Notes: generated by a model from the letters alone, not told the origin. A stretch of DNA of 64,000 nucleotides from Duganella sp. OV510 (GCF_900100205.1 NZ_FNEQ01000004.1:372001-436000), one strand, 5' to 3'; shown: positions 1 through 8,911, numbered from the stretch's first letter. Translations and numbers: made by a program.

Positions 1-498
1 ACGCCGGAACACAGCGCGCGCTACACCGAAAACTTCGCGCGCACCGTCAAGGAAGGCCGCCGTCCGGGCCTGACGCTGCACAACGGCGACGCCGAAGTGC
101 CGTTGCCGGCCTGGGGCGCCGAACTGCTGGAGCGCATCCGCCCGGTGGCCGAGCTGCTGGATACACTGCGCGGCGACACGGCGCACGGCAACGCACTGGC
201 AGCACAGTCGCTAAAGCTACAGGACGCCACGCTGACGCCGTCGGCCCAGGTGCTGCGTGCACTGGAAGCACATGGCAATTCGTTCAGCGCCTTCGCGCTG
301 GCGCAAAGCGAGCAGCACGCGGCCTACTTCCGCAGCCATCCGCCGACTGCCGAAGAAGCAAGCTACTTCGATGCCCTGGCCGCCACCTCGCTGGCCGAGC
401 AAGGCGAGATGGAAGCGGCGCCGCAGTCGAACTTTGACGATTACGTCGCCGCCTACCGCGCCAGCAACCTGTGCCAGTCGCGCCAGGACTGCGATTAA
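1..498 (+). CDS. gshA: glutamate–cysteine ligase, C-terminal part (cut by window edge)
   Basis: The frame is open from base 1 to a TAA at 496–498, giving 165 C-terminal residues. The tail resembles proteobacterial GshA: a helical stretch with an AHG-type segment, then TPSAQVLRALEAHGNSF, FALAQSEQHAAYF and a final YVAAYRASN region. In GshA this end packs against the ATP-grasp-like catalytic core, which lies outside the window. The enzyme makes gamma-glutamylcysteine, the first step of cytosolic glutathione synthesis. The acetylpolyamine amidohydrolase gene starts 14 bases downstream on the same strand and may be co-transcribed. The call rests on the tail only, so a related ligase is possible. 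Confidence 0.7.
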   Translation, partial: TPEHSARYTENFARTVKEGRRPGLTLHNGDAEVPLPAWGAELLERIRPVAELLDTLRGDTAHGNALAAQSLKLQDATLTPSAQVLRALEAHGNSFSAFALAQSEQHAAYFRSHPPTAEEASYFDALAATSLAEQGEMEAAPQSNFDDYVAAYRASNLCQSRQDCD

Positions 499-512
499 GT
501 ACCATCAAGCCA

Positions 513-1556
513 ATGCTCACCTTCTACAACGAACTGCACGCGCAGCACAAAGGCCGCCACGAATTCTTCCGTGGCGAGCTGGTGCCCTGCTTTGAAAAGC
601 CGGAGCGTGCGGATTCGGTGCTGGCGGAGCTGGGGCGGCGCGGCCTGGGCCGCATTGTCACACCGCATGGCGTGCCGCTGATGTCGCTGGAGCGCGTCCA
701 CACGCCGCGCTATCTGCACTTCCTGCGCAACGCCTGGAGCGAATGGGTGGCGCTGGACCCGGCCAATGCGAAGAAGGACGCCTTGCCGTCGGTATGGCCG
801 GTGCGCACGCTGCGCAGCGATATCGAGCCGGAGGATTTCTCCGCCCGCATGGGACTGTACTCGATGGACAGCGGCACGCCGCTGACCGCCGGCACCTGGA
901 CCGCCGCCAAGACCGGCGCCGATTGCGCCGTCAACGCCGCGCACGCGCTGCGCCTCGGCGAACGCGGCGCTTTTGTGCTGAGCCGCCCGCCCGGCCACCA
1001 TGCCGGCGCCGATTTCTTTGGCGGCTACTGCTTCCTCAACAATGCCGCGCTGGCGGCGCAGCACATGCTGGATGATGGCGCGCGCAAGGTCGCCATCATC
1101 GACATCGACTACCACCACGGCAACGGCACGCAAAGCATCTTCTACCAGCGCGACGATGTGCTGTTCATCTCCATCCACGCCGACCCGCGCAGCGAATACC
1201 CGTTCTATCTGGGCCACGCCGACGAGCGCGGCGAAGGTGCAGGCCACGGTTTCAATCTGAACTTGCCGCTGGCGGCCGGCAGCAGCCCGCAGGCCTGGTT
1301 CTCGGCGCTGGAAACCGCCTGCATCCGCATCGGCAGCTTCGCGCCGGATGCGCTGGTGGTGTCGCTCGGCGTCGATACCTTTGCCGGCGATCCGCTGTCG
1401 CGCTTTGCGCTACAAAGCGCGGACTACCTGAAGATCGGCGAACGCCTCGCCTGGCTCAACCTGCCCACCGCCTTCATCTTCGAAGGCGGCTACGCGGTCA
1501 AGGAATTGGGCGTCAATGTGGTCAACGTGCTTGAGGGCTTCGAGACAGCGCTGTAA
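513..1556 (+). CDS. acetylpolyamine amidohydrolase (class II histone-deacetylase family)
   Basis: A 347-residue zinc deacetylase. The catalytic histidine pair is in RPPGHHAG (H162, H163). Zinc ligands are D199 and H201 in DIDYHHGNG and D288 in SLGVDTFAGDP, and the transition-state tyrosine is Y327 in FEGGY. Family knowledge: length, motif order and an N-terminus like GELVPCFEKPERA match Mycoplana acetylpolyamine amidohydrolase more than eukaryote-type HDACs, so the likely reaction is removal of acetyl groups from acetylated polyamines in the cytosol. The ATG at 513 is the first in frame after the gshA stop; no strong ribosome site is visible. The 3' end overlaps the convergent serine hydrolase gene by 35 bases. 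Confidence 0.85.
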   Translation: MLTFYNELHAQHKGRHEFFRGELVPCFEKPERADSVLAELGRRGLGRIVTPHGVPLMSLERVHTPRYLHFLRNAWSEWVALDPANAKKDALPSVWPVRTLRSDIEPEDFSARMGLYSMDSGTPLTAGTWTAAKTGADCAVNAAHALRLGERGAFVLSRPPGHHAGADFFGGYCFLNNAALAAQHMLDDGARKVAIIDIDYHHGNGTQSIFYQRDDVLFISIHADPRSEYPFYLGHADERGEGAGHGFNLNLPLAAGSSPQAWFSALETACIRIGSFAPDALVVSLGVDTFAGDPLSRFALQSADYLKIGERLAWLNLPTAFIFEGGYAVKELGVNVVNVLEGFETAL

Positions 1557-2571
1557 ACACGTAATCGGTCAGCAGCTTCTCGCTGATCGCATGCGGCTGG
1601 CGCACCTGGAAGTTGGTGGTGGTGATGACCACCACCGCGCGCAGTTCAGGTATCAGCACCACCTTGTTGCCGCCGCTGCCCGACATCATCGCCACACTGA
1701 TAGTCTGGTCGCCCTGTTTAAATTTTTTCAACCACCACAGATAGCCGTACCCGGTGTTCTCATCGACCTGCGCGTGCGGCGACAACGATTGCTTGACCCA
1801 GTTGGCCGACACCACGCGCTTGCCCTGCCATGCGCCGCCGTTCAGGTATAGCTCGCCCAGCTTCAGCAGGTCGAGGCTGCGCAAGGCGACCCCGCCGCCG
1901 GTCATCGCAGGGCCGGTGGGCGTGTACTGCCACTTCACTTTCGTGATGCCTATTGGTCCGAACAGGGAGCGTGCCGCAAACTGATCGATTTTTTCGCCGG
2001 TGGCGCGTTCCAGCACAGGCCCCAGCATGGTCGGACCGGCGGTGCAGTAGGAGAACGCGCGGCCATATGGCGAATCCTGCGGCTTGGGCACCCAGTCGGC
2101 AAAACCGCGCACTGGCAAGTCGAGCGCGAACTGCGTCCAGTCCTCGACCAGGTACATCGATTCCTCGTTGCCGCGCGAGATCTGGTTCTGGTCATCGCAC
2201 TCCAGCAGAGAACTCATGGTGAGGAAATCCTCGACGCTGATCTTTTCCTTGCGCGGGTCCGGGTAGCGTACCGGATGCTTCTCGGGGAAGAAGGGGAACA
2301 CTGGCGTGGCTGCCGTCAGCTTGCCCTGGTCGATGGCGATCCCGACCAGCATGCCGGTGATGCTCTTGCCGACCGAGCGCGTGTTGCGCAAGCTTTCGGC
2401 GCCGTCCTTGTCGTAATACGCCTCGTGTACCAGCTTGCCGTCCTGCGCAACCAGGACGCTGGTGATCTGTTTGAAATCGCCTTTGCGGATGGCTGCGTCC
2501 ATGTCTGCCAGCGGGGATGCGGCAGCGATGCAGCTTGAGGCGAACAACAACAGGAATAAAGTACGTTTCAT
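1522..2571 (-). CDS. exported beta-lactamase-family serine hydrolase
   Basis: A 349-residue penicillin-binding-like esterase or hydrolase. Residues 1–19 form a signal peptide (basic start, LFLLLF core). The SxxK motif is SVGK with nucleophile S66 and K69. The second motif is Y175-C-T177, where class C enzymes have YxN. A glycine-rich SGSGGN segment near the C-terminus replaces KTG. The family includes 6-aminohexanoate-dimer hydrolases and esterases; the substrate cannot be told. I chose the ATG at 2571 because GGAG lies 10 bases upstream and the signal peptide starts there; an in-frame upstream codon at 2598 has no such support. The gene overlaps the convergent amidohydrolase by 35 bases. Confidence 0.8.
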   Translation of the reverse strand: MKRTLFLLLFASSCIAAASPLADMDAAIRKGDFKQITSVLVAQDGKLVHEAYYDKDGAESLRNTRSVGKSITGMLVGIAIDQGKLTAATPVFPFFPEKHPVRYPDPRKEKISVEDFLTMSSLLECDDQNQISRGNEESMYLVEDWTQFALDLPVRGFADWVPKPQDSPYGRAFSYCTAGPTMLGPVLERATGEKIDQFAARSLFGPIGITKVKWQYTPTGPAMTGGGVALRSLDLLKLGELYLNGGAWQGKRVVSANWVKQSLSPHAQVDENTGYGYLWWLKKFKQGDQTISVAMMSGSGGNKVVLIPELRAVVVITTTNFQVRQPHAISEKLLTDYVFTALSRSPQAR

Positions 2572-2608
2572 ATAGCGCTCCGTGGTGAAGGACAGCACTC
2601 ATGATATG

Positions 2609-2626
2609 CCAGCGTCAGGCCGCTGG
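2609..2626 (-). terminator. short stem-loop after the PepSY–reductase gene
   Basis: CCAGCG and CGCTGG (6 base pairs, 6-base loop) lie 18–35 bases past the stop of the minus-strand reductase gene. There is no T-run after it, so it is at best a weak or Rho-assisted 3' structure. Confidence 0.25.
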
Positions 2627-2643
2627 TCTTGTACGCAGCAAAC

Positions 2644-5043
2644 CTAGTAGACGTCGCGCCGGTAGCGGCCCTCCTCCGCCAGTTGATCCAGCTGCGTGCG
2701 GCCGATGATGTCGGCCAGCGCCGCGTCGACGCCGCCGGCCATGCCTTGCAGGCTGCCGCAGACGAAGATCACCGCGCCGTCGTTGATCCAGGCGCGCAGT
2801 TCGGCGGCGCGTTCGCGCATCACGTCCTGCACATAGCCGCCGCCGGTGATGTCGCGCGAGTAGACCAGGTCCAGCTCAGGCAGATAACCGTCGCCACGCA
2901 GTGTCTGGATCTCTGTGGCGCAGATGGCGTCATGTTCCTGCTGGCGCTCCCCGAAGATCAGCCAGTTGCGCTGCGCGCCTTCCAGCACGCGGTCACGCAG
3001 ATGCGAGCGCAGGCCAGCCAGGCCGGAGCCGTTGCCGATATAGATGGCCGGCGCCGGGAACTGGTAGGCGTCAAACGATGGGTTGGCGATCAGGCGCACG
3101 CGCACCTCGTCACCGATCGCCGCCTGCCCGGTCAGCCAGCCGGACGCCAGGCCCAGGCCTTTCTCGTCACGCACCTGGCGCACGATCAGCTGCATGCTGC
3201 CATCCTGCGGCACCGAGGCCAGCGAGTAGCGGCGCGGTGCGGCGTCGATGCCGTAATGGCCCGGCCAGATATCCACCAGCGCGCCCGGACGCCAGCCGGC
3301 GCCGATATCGCCGCCCAGCGTAATCTCGTACAACGGGAAGCCGATGCTGCCCGGATTCAGCAGCACGCGTTTCTCCAGGCGCCAGCTGGCATAGTCTTCG
3401 TCGCCGGCGGCAGCAGTCAGCGACACCTCGGCCGCATCGGCGGCGCCGTCGCCCATCAGGCCGCGCAGCGCATTGCCCCAGCGCGCCAGCGCGCCGGTGT
3501 CACCATTATCGACTTCAATCACCGGATGCAGCGGCTGCGCCCCCATGAAGGCCAGGCGCTGATCCAGCGTGTGGCCAAAGCCGCAGAACTGCGCATAATT
3601 GCGATCGCCCAGCGCCAGCACCGCGTACTGCACGTGCTTGAGTTCTTCCTTGGCGGCGTTCAGCAGACGCGCAAAACGGCGTGCGCTGTCCGGCGGTTCG
3701 CCTTCACCAAAGCTGCTGGCAACGAACAAGGCGCGACGGTATTTACCCAGCTGCGGCGGCGTCAGTTTTTCCAGCGAATGCACGTGCACCGCCACGCCGG
3801 CCTTTTGCAGCGCGGCCGCGCTTTGAAGTGCCAGGCGTTCAGCCTGGCCGGTCTGGCTGGCGTAGGCCATCAGCACCGGATCGTCTGCCGCCCCCACTGG
3901 CAACGCGCCAGCGGCAAACTGTGCGCGCTCGGCGCGGGCGATGCGTTTCTGCTTGCGGCGGTCCAGGTAAAGCATCCAGCCGGTGATGCCGAAGCCCGGC
4001 AGCGCCAGCGCGGCAATGAAGACGATGATCTGGCCCACCACGCCGAAGTAGGTGCCGATATGCAGCGGATAAATGGTCGACTGGATGCGCGCGCCAACCG
4101 GCTTGTCGGCATACAGTTCGTTCTTCACCAGCTCACCGGTCTGCTGGTTGATGGTCATGCTGCTGCGCGCGCGCACGTGCGGCGCATCCTTGGCTACCCA
4201 CAGGATCGGTAGCGGTGCGCTGGCGCGCTCCGGCGGACGCAGGAAAGCCATCTGCCAGTTCGGTGCGTTCTTCTGGAAGGTTTCCCAGCTGGCGGTCAGG
4301 TCGGCCGGTGCGGATTTCGGCGGCTTGGCGCCTTTTGGTTTTGGCGCCGCCGCTTCGCGCGGTGGACGCAGGGTACCCATCCAGCCGTCCGCCATGTTGC
4401 GGATCGGGTCAAACGCCCAGTACACGCCGGATAGCGTGAACATCACGAACACCACCATCACCCAGGTGCCAACCACCGAATGCAAGCCCCACAGGAAGGA
4501 GCGGCCTTTCATGCGCGTGTCGAAGGTCAGCCAAGTGCGCCAGTCCCACACGCGGCGCGGCCAGCGCAGGTACAGGCCGGTCAGCGTCAGGCCCAATAGC
4601 ATGAAGGCCAGCGTGCCGCTGAACATCTTGCCAGTATCACGCTCCATCAGCAGGAAGCGGTGCATGCGCTCGTTCCATTCGAAGAAGCCCTCGTATTCCA
4701 GCTCCGGCAGCAGCGCGCCGGTGTAGGGATTCAAATAGATCGTTTCGCCGCGACGCTCGCCCGGTGCCGGCGCCAGGCCGATGCGCGCGCTGGAACCCGG
4801 CGTGTCATACAGGATGATGCTGGTGACGCGTTCGTGCGGCTTGACCAGCCGCGCGGCCTCGGCAAACCGCTGCGGCGACAGCACCGGCGCGTTCTGCACG
4901 GCGACATTGCGCACGCCTGGATTCAGCGCATCGAGTATCTGCTCGCGGAAAGCGAGGATGGCGCCGGTCAGGCCGATCACCATCAGCACGGTGCCGGCGG
5001 TGATGCCGACAAACCAATGCAGCTGGAACCAGAGCTTTTTCAC
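2644..5043 (-). CDS. PepSY–flavodoxin–ferredoxin-reductase fusion (putative siderophore reductase)
   Basis: A 799-residue inner-membrane protein. The N-terminal half is a PepSY-associated module with membrane segments near 9–30, 137–160, 190–212 and 335–360. A flavodoxin-like FMN domain starts near 392 (AYASQTGQAERL). A ferredoxin-reductase region follows, with FAD motif RRYSLASV near 603, pyridine-nucleotide motif YIGNGSGLAG near 667 and a late VCGSLQGMAGG. It should carry electrons from cytosolic NAD(P)H through FAD and FMN across the membrane, probably to reduce iron in an imported siderophore; the acceptor is inference from its partner. GTG start at 5041–5043 overlaps the receptor's TGA (4-base GTGA), so the two are translationally coupled and share the Fur-controlled promoter. 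Confidence 0.82.
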   Translation of the reverse strand: MKKLWFQLHWFVGITAGTVLMVIGLTGAILAFREQILDALNPGVRNVAVQNAPVLSPQRFAEAARLVKPHERVTSIILYDTPGSSARIGLAPAPGERRGETIYLNPYTGALLPELEYEGFFEWNERMHRFLLMERDTGKMFSGTLAFMLLGLTLTGLYLRWPRRVWDWRTWLTFDTRMKGRSFLWGLHSVVGTWVMVVFVMFTLSGVYWAFDPIRNMADGWMGTLRPPREAAAPKPKGAKPPKSAPADLTASWETFQKNAPNWQMAFLRPPERASAPLPILWVAKDAPHVRARSSMTINQQTGELVKNELYADKPVGARIQSTIYPLHIGTYFGVVGQIIVFIAALALPGFGITGWMLYLDRRKQKRIARAERAQFAAGALPVGAADDPVLMAYASQTGQAERLALQSAAALQKAGVAVHVHSLEKLTPPQLGKYRRALFVASSFGEGEPPDSARRFARLLNAAKEELKHVQYAVLALGDRNYAQFCGFGHTLDQRLAFMGAQPLHPVIEVDNGDTGALARWGNALRGLMGDGAADAAEVSLTAAAGDEDYASWRLEKRVLLNPGSIGFPLYEITLGGDIGAGWRPGALVDIWPGHYGIDAAPRRYSLASVPQDGSMQLIVRQVRDEKGLGLASGWLTGQAAIGDEVRVRLIANPSFDAYQFPAPAIYIGNGSGLAGLRSHLRDRVLEGAQRNWLIFGERQQEHDAICATEIQTLRGDGYLPELDLVYSRDITGGGYVQDVMRERAAELRAWINDGAVIFVCGSLQGMAGGVDAALADIIGRTQLDQLAEEGRYRRDVY

Positions 5044-7130
5044 AGGTCCACCTTCACGCTCAGTTTAATCAGGCGCGGCGCGCCGGAAGCCAAGCGGGTG
5101 CCGGCGCCGGCCCAGTATTGCTTGTCGGCCGCGTTGTCGATGTTCGCCTGCCACACGGTGTTCTTGCCCATGATGGCGGTGGCGTAGCGCGCACCGGCGC
5201 TGAACAGCGTAACGCCGCCAAGGAAGGCCTGATTCAGATCGTTGACCGGACGGCGGCCGGTGTAGTACGCGCCGCCGTTGAACGACAGGCCAGGCACGCC
5301 ATCCAGTTCATACGACAGGAAGGTGCTGGCGGTCTGCTTCGAGGCGTTCTCCGGCAGCTTGCCGTTGTAGTCGGCATTGATGTGGCGGAATTCAGGGTCC
5401 AGCAACTGCGCCGACGATTGCCACGACAACTGGCGCGTCAGCTTGCCCTGCGCCGACAGTTCCAGGCCGCGATAGCGCTGCTGGCCATCGGCGGTGAAAA
5501 TGTTGGCGGTGTTGGTGTAATAGCCAGGGCGGCTGATATCGAACAGCGCCGCCTGCAGCAGTGTGCCGCCTGGCACACGCCAGCGTGCGCCCAGTTCCTT
5601 CTGGCGGCTGACGCCCGGCGCCATGCGCGTGCCAACGTTGGCGCTGCCGGTCGGTGCGGTCTCGCCTTCCTCCAGGCCCTGCGACGACGAGGCGTAGAAC
5701 GACATATCGTTACTGACCTTGTAGATCAGCGCCGCCATCGGCGTCGTCTTGCTGACGTCATAGTGGCTGGCGCCCTGGTCGCTGCGGTACTGCACATGGC
5801 GCACGCCGGCCACGGCTTGCCAGTGCTGCGAGAACGTCAAACGATCCAGCGCATACACGCCCGAATCGCGCGAATCCAGCGCCGCCGTGGTCGGCGAGGT
5901 TGGCGTCGGGTTGATGGTGTAGCTGGTGATCGGCACCGGGTTGTACAGGTTCTGCGACGCGATGGTGTAGTTGGTCTGGTAGATCGGGTCCTGGCCCTTG
6001 TCGGTGCGCGTGACGCCGAGCGTCAGCTCGTGCTGGACCGGACCGGTCATCACCGTGCCGGCCAGCTCGGCGCGCAGCATGTCGGAATCGACTACGCTGT
6101 GTTGAAGGTTGCCGGTGATGCGGCCGGCGCCAGTCAGCAGCGCCGCCGCATTGTTCAAGCGGAAGATGGCCAGCGAGCGGTCGCGCGCGGTTTCCGAATG
6201 GCCGGCTTCCACCGTCAGCGCCCAGTCATCGCCCAGTGCGTAGTCGGCGCGCAGCAGGACATTTTTGGTTTCCGCTTCAAAGCGCGCCCAGTCCGGGCCG
6301 ATCAGACGCTTTGGATCAACCGCCGGCGGCAGCGTGATCGCGCCATTCACTGCGGTCGGCAACTGGATGCCCGCCTGCTCGGTGACGCGGCGCTTGTCGT
6401 ATTCCAGATCGGCCTTCAGCAGCAGGCGCGAATTGACGCGCCAGTCCAGCGCCGCCGAAGCGAACTTGCGGTTGCCATTGCCCACATCGTCCATGAAGGA
6501 CCCGAGCGTGCCGCCAGCCAGGTTGACGCGCACGCCCACCTGCTGCGTCTCGCCGAAGCGGCGCGCCACATCGGCGGTGGCGACCGCCGTGCCATTCTGA
6601 TCGACCGTCATGCCCACCGTGCTGACCGGCGTGGCGCCGGCACGCTTGGTGACGAAGTTGACCACGCCGGCGGGCGACGTAAAGCCGTAGTACAGGGCAG
6701 TGGCGCCTTTCAGCACTTCCACGCGTTCCTTGTCTTCCATCGGCACCTGCGAGAAGTTCATGATCGGCAGCGAGCCGTTCAGGCGATAGTTGGTGCGGTT
6801 CTCGACAGCGATGCCACGGATGACCAGCTGGTCCCAGGTCTCGCCGCCGTTCTGCTGGCGCGTAACGCCGGCGGTATTGCGCACCGCGTCGTACAAGCCA
6901 CCGGCAGCCTGCAACTCCAGCACCTCACGCGTGATGACGTTGACCGTGGCTGGCACGTCCATGATGTCGGCGCCACGGAAGCTGCCCGCCTCCACCGTTT
7001 TCGGCGCGAAGCCGTCCGCCCGCGCAGCGGTCACTTTGACGGCTTGCAGGACTTGGTCATCGGTCTGCTCGGCATAAGCATCAGCAGGGAATACGGCGGC
7101 GAGCGCCAGATAGACAGGAAGGAGACGCAT
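5040..7130 (-). CDS. TonB-dependent siderophore receptor
   Basis: A 696-residue outer-membrane receptor. A signal peptide (MRLLPVYLALAAVFPADAYA) is followed by a plug domain with motifs typical of FhuA/FpvA-like receptors (VPATVNVITREVLE, NTAGVTRQQNGGE, VEVLKGATALYYG, PAGVVNFVTKRA). The rest is a 22-strand-type barrel ending in KLSVKVDL. It imports a ferric siderophore using TonB-ExbBD energy. The ATG at 7130 is chosen because two upstream in-frame codons (7160, 7187) fall inside the promoter and Fur box, and because the signal peptide starts there. The gene is the first of a two-gene iron operon with the reductase. Confidence 0.88.
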   Translation of the reverse strand: MRLLPVYLALAAVFPADAYAEQTDDQVLQAVKVTAARADGFAPKTVEAGSFRGADIMDVPATVNVITREVLELQAAGGLYDAVRNTAGVTRQQNGGETWDQLVIRGIAVENRTNYRLNGSLPIMNFSQVPMEDKERVEVLKGATALYYGFTSPAGVVNFVTKRAGATPVSTVGMTVDQNGTAVATADVARRFGETQQVGVRVNLAGGTLGSFMDDVGNGNRKFASAALDWRVNSRLLLKADLEYDKRRVTEQAGIQLPTAVNGAITLPPAVDPKRLIGPDWARFEAETKNVLLRADYALGDDWALTVEAGHSETARDRSLAIFRLNNAAALLTGAGRITGNLQHSVVDSDMLRAELAGTVMTGPVQHELTLGVTRTDKGQDPIYQTNYTIASQNLYNPVPITSYTINPTPTSPTTAALDSRDSGVYALDRLTFSQHWQAVAGVRHVQYRSDQGASHYDVSKTTPMAALIYKVSNDMSFYASSSQGLEEGETAPTGSANVGTRMAPGVSRQKELGARWRVPGGTLLQAALFDISRPGYYTNTANIFTADGQQRYRGLELSAQGKLTRQLSWQSSAQLLDPEFRHINADYNGKLPENASKQTASTFLSYELDGVPGLSFNGGAYYTGRRPVNDLNQAFLGGVTLFSAGARYATAIMGKNTVWQANIDNAADKQYWAGAGTRLASGAPRLIKLSVKVDL

Positions 7131-7158
7131 TGGAATGGGCAAATTAAAGAATGCGAAC

Positions 7159-7187
7159 ATTCTATACGTAATGGGAATCATTATCAA
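7159..7187 (-). promoter_or_regulatory. sigma-70 promoter overlapped by a Fur box
   Basis: Reading on the minus strand, TTGATA (7187–7182) and TAGAAT (7164–7159) are 17 bases apart. The 19-base site at 7167–7185, GATAATGATTCCCATTACG, matches the Fur consensus GATAATGATAATCATTATC at 14 positions and covers part of the -35 and most of the spacer. Transcription would start near 7152 and leave a leader of about 22 bases before the ATG at 7130. Iron-loaded Fur should block it. Confidence 0.8.
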
Positions 7188-7216
7188 TTACGTGTTTGCC
7201 ACAGGTAGCAGGATTC

Positions 7217-7903
7217 CTATCGCACCTTTTTTTTGCTTGCTCTAAATTTTTCTTGAGCTTTGCCCACCCATAAGAGGAATACATAAAGCGCGATAAATCC
7301 GAAGGTGTAGCTGACCACATGATGTTCCACAGAGCGCTGCGGGACGCTTACCGTCTCGTTTCCGGGAAGATAGGTGATGAAGACCTGCTCGCCAACCTTC
7401 AGATTCCCACAAGCCTGGTTGCCTTTCCCAAGGCGGCCAGAGCCAAGAAATTTCTTCTCGCCCACGAGGAAGTCATAATCGACGTACTGCTTGTTTTTCA
7501 CTTCGCAGTGGATGTTGGTCACTACACCTGTCTGCTGCGCCCCGCGTTTGGAAAGCAAATAGTCTTGTCGAATCGACGGGAGAAATAAGAGAACTGCCAG
7601 CGCTACGATGAGAAGGGCAATAAGCGGACGATAGGATCCCTTGATCGGAATCGCAATATAAGCCAACAAAATTATTGGAAGACTGATCAACGGTAGCATA
7701 GAAGCGCAGACGTGACGTAGAGATGCTTCGGATGAGGTCCAGTATAGATTGATTTGACCTGGATACATTTTCTTACAAATATAGCTTGCTATTGTATCGC
7801 GCACTATGTATAGTACGTACATGGGCGCTGCAAACAGCGCAAGTTGTAGTAGATTAGCAAGCTGTTCTCCCAACAGGTAGATAGTAAGCGATTGAATAGA
7901 CAA
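7217..7903 (-). CDS. membrane protein of unknown function, DUF3592-like
   Basis: About 228 residues with hydrophobic segments near 15–35, 70–87, 90–108 and at the C-terminal end (TFGFIALYVFLLWVG). Between them lies a soluble domain with VDYDFLVG, LKVGEQVFITYLPGNETVS, like the DUF3592 fold. The extreme C-terminus is basic (RASKKKVR). The start is uncertain: 7903 is a TTG without a clear ribosome site, and the first ATG (7822) would cut the first membrane helix. The coding sequence is visibly AT-richer than both neighbours and uses codons such as ATA and TTA, which suggests a foreign origin. I do not recognise a function. Confidence 0.6.
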   Translation of the reverse strand: MSIQSLTIYLLGEQLANLLQLALFAAPMYVLYIVRDTIASYICKKMYPGQINLYWTSSEASLRHVCASMLPLISLPIILLAYIAIPIKGSYRPLIALLIVALAVLLFLPSIRQDYLLSKRGAQQTGVVTNIHCEVKNKQYVDYDFLVGEKKFLGSGRLGKGNQACGNLKVGEQVFITYLPGNETVSVPQRSVEHHVVSYTFGFIALYVFLLWVGKAQEKFRASKKKVR

Positions 7904-7942
7904 CTAAACTTTTGAAGTATTCACTCACTGAAAGGAATCATC

Positions 7943-8368
7943 ATGTCGCTCGATAAAGTTCTGTACACCGCACACGCTAAAACCACCGGCGGCCGCGAAG
8001 GCCAATCCGCTTCGACCGACGGCAAACTGACCGTCAAGCTGAGCACCCCGAAAGAACTGGGCGGCGCCGGCGGCGATGGCACCAACCCTGAACAACTGTT
8101 CGCTTCGGGCTACGCAGCCTGCTTCATCGGCGCGATGAAATTCGTCGGCGGCCGCGACAAGATCGCCGTGCCGGCTGATCTGTCGGTGGAAACCTCGGTC
8201 GGTATCGGCCCGGTCCCAACCGGCTTCGCCATCCAGGTTGAGCACAAAATCTCGCTGCCAGGCCTGGACCGCGAAACCGCGCAGAAACTGGTCGATGCAG
8301 CGCACATCGTGTGCCCATACTCGAACGCCACGCGTGGCAACATCGACGTGACCCTGACCATCGTGTAA
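7943..8368 (+). CDS. ohr: organic hydroperoxide resistance protein (OsmC/Ohr family)
   Basis: A 141-residue cytosolic thiol peroxidase. It has the two catalytic cysteines, C60 in GYAACF and C124 in VCPYS, and the Ohr-type N-terminus with GGREGQS (Arg18). It reduces organic hydroperoxides through a C60–C124 disulfide, normally re-reduced by lipoylated proteins. AAAGGA upstream of the ATG is a good ribosome site. No linked ohrR is present and I see no clear OhrR palindrome in the 39-base gap upstream. A strong terminator follows at 8387. Confidence 0.92.
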   Translation: MSLDKVLYTAHAKTTGGREGQSASTDGKLTVKLSTPKELGGAGGDGTNPEQLFASGYAACFIGAMKFVGGRDKIAVPADLSVETSVGIGPVPTGFAIQVEHKISLPGLDRETAQKLVDAAHIVCPYSNATRGNIDVTLTIV

Positions 8369-8386
8369 ACCAGTCAGCTGAGTCCA

Positions 8387-8419
8387 AGGCCGGCCCCTCT
8401 CTGAGGCGCCGGCCTTTTT
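8387..8419 (+). terminator. intrinsic terminator of ohr
   Basis: AGGCCGGC and GCCGGCCT form an 8-base-pair GC-rich stem, followed directly by TTTTT. It lies 19 bases after the ohr stop and ahead of elaA. Confidence 0.85.
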
Positions 8420-8458
8420 CACATACAATCAATGTTTTGATCCTGAACGAGACAAGCA

Positions 8459-8911
8459 ATGATTGAGTGGCACTGGCTGGCTTTTGACGATATTCCGCGC
8501 GCGGACTGGTATGAGGTGCTGCGCCAGCGGCAGGCGGTCTTCATCCTGGAACAAACCTGTTTGTATCCGGACATTGACGGCGCCGATCCGCTGTGCCATC
8601 ACCTGATGGGCTGGAGCGAGGTCGATGGCCAGCGCACGCTAATCGCTTATCTGCGCTGCGTGCCGCCGGGCGTGAAGTTTGACGAGATGTCGCTGGGCCG
8701 CGTGCTGACCACGCCGGCTGGCCGTGGCACCGGCGTCGGCCGCGAACTGCTGGCCAAGGCGATTCCACTGGCGGAGAAGCTGCACCCTGGCCAGCGCTTC
8801 CGCATCGGCGCGCAAGCCCACCTGGAAAAATTCTACGGCAGCTTCGGCTTCCAGACCGTGACCGAGCCGTATGACGAAGACGGCATCATGCACGTTGATA
8901 TGGTGCGTTAA
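8459..8911 (+). CDS. elaA: GNAT-family acetyltransferase ElaA
   Basis: A 150-residue protein close to E. coli ElaA along its length: MIEW start, R-AVF-EQ-C-Y-DIDG-D, GRV-T---RG-GVGRELL (acetyl-CoA loop, about 83–98), GAQAHLEKFY-SFGF and the final EDGIMHVDM. It transfers acetyl from acetyl-CoA to an unknown small molecule or protein. The stop TAA shares a palindromic TTAA (8908–8911) with the stop of the convergent kinase gene. Confidence 0.88.
   Translation: MIEWHWLAFDDIPRADWYEVLRQRQAVFILEQTCLYPDIDGADPLCHHLMGWSEVDGQRTLIAYLRCVPPGVKFDEMSLGRVLTTPAGRGTGVGRELLAKAIPLAEKLHPGQRFRIGAQAHLEKFYGSFGFQTVTEPYDEDGIMHVDMVR

Noticed and set aside
2629..4212. Long plus-strand open frame of 527 codons opposite the PepSY–reductase gene
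   Set aside because: Rich in R, H, Q and A with no recognisable domains. It mirrors the third-codon GC bias of the real minus-strand gene, which has clear motifs and a start coupled to its partner.
5118..7208. Plus-strand open frame of 696 codons opposite the TonB receptor
   Set aside because: Same bias artefact; the minus strand encodes a full receptor with signal peptide, plug motifs and Fur-regulated promoter.
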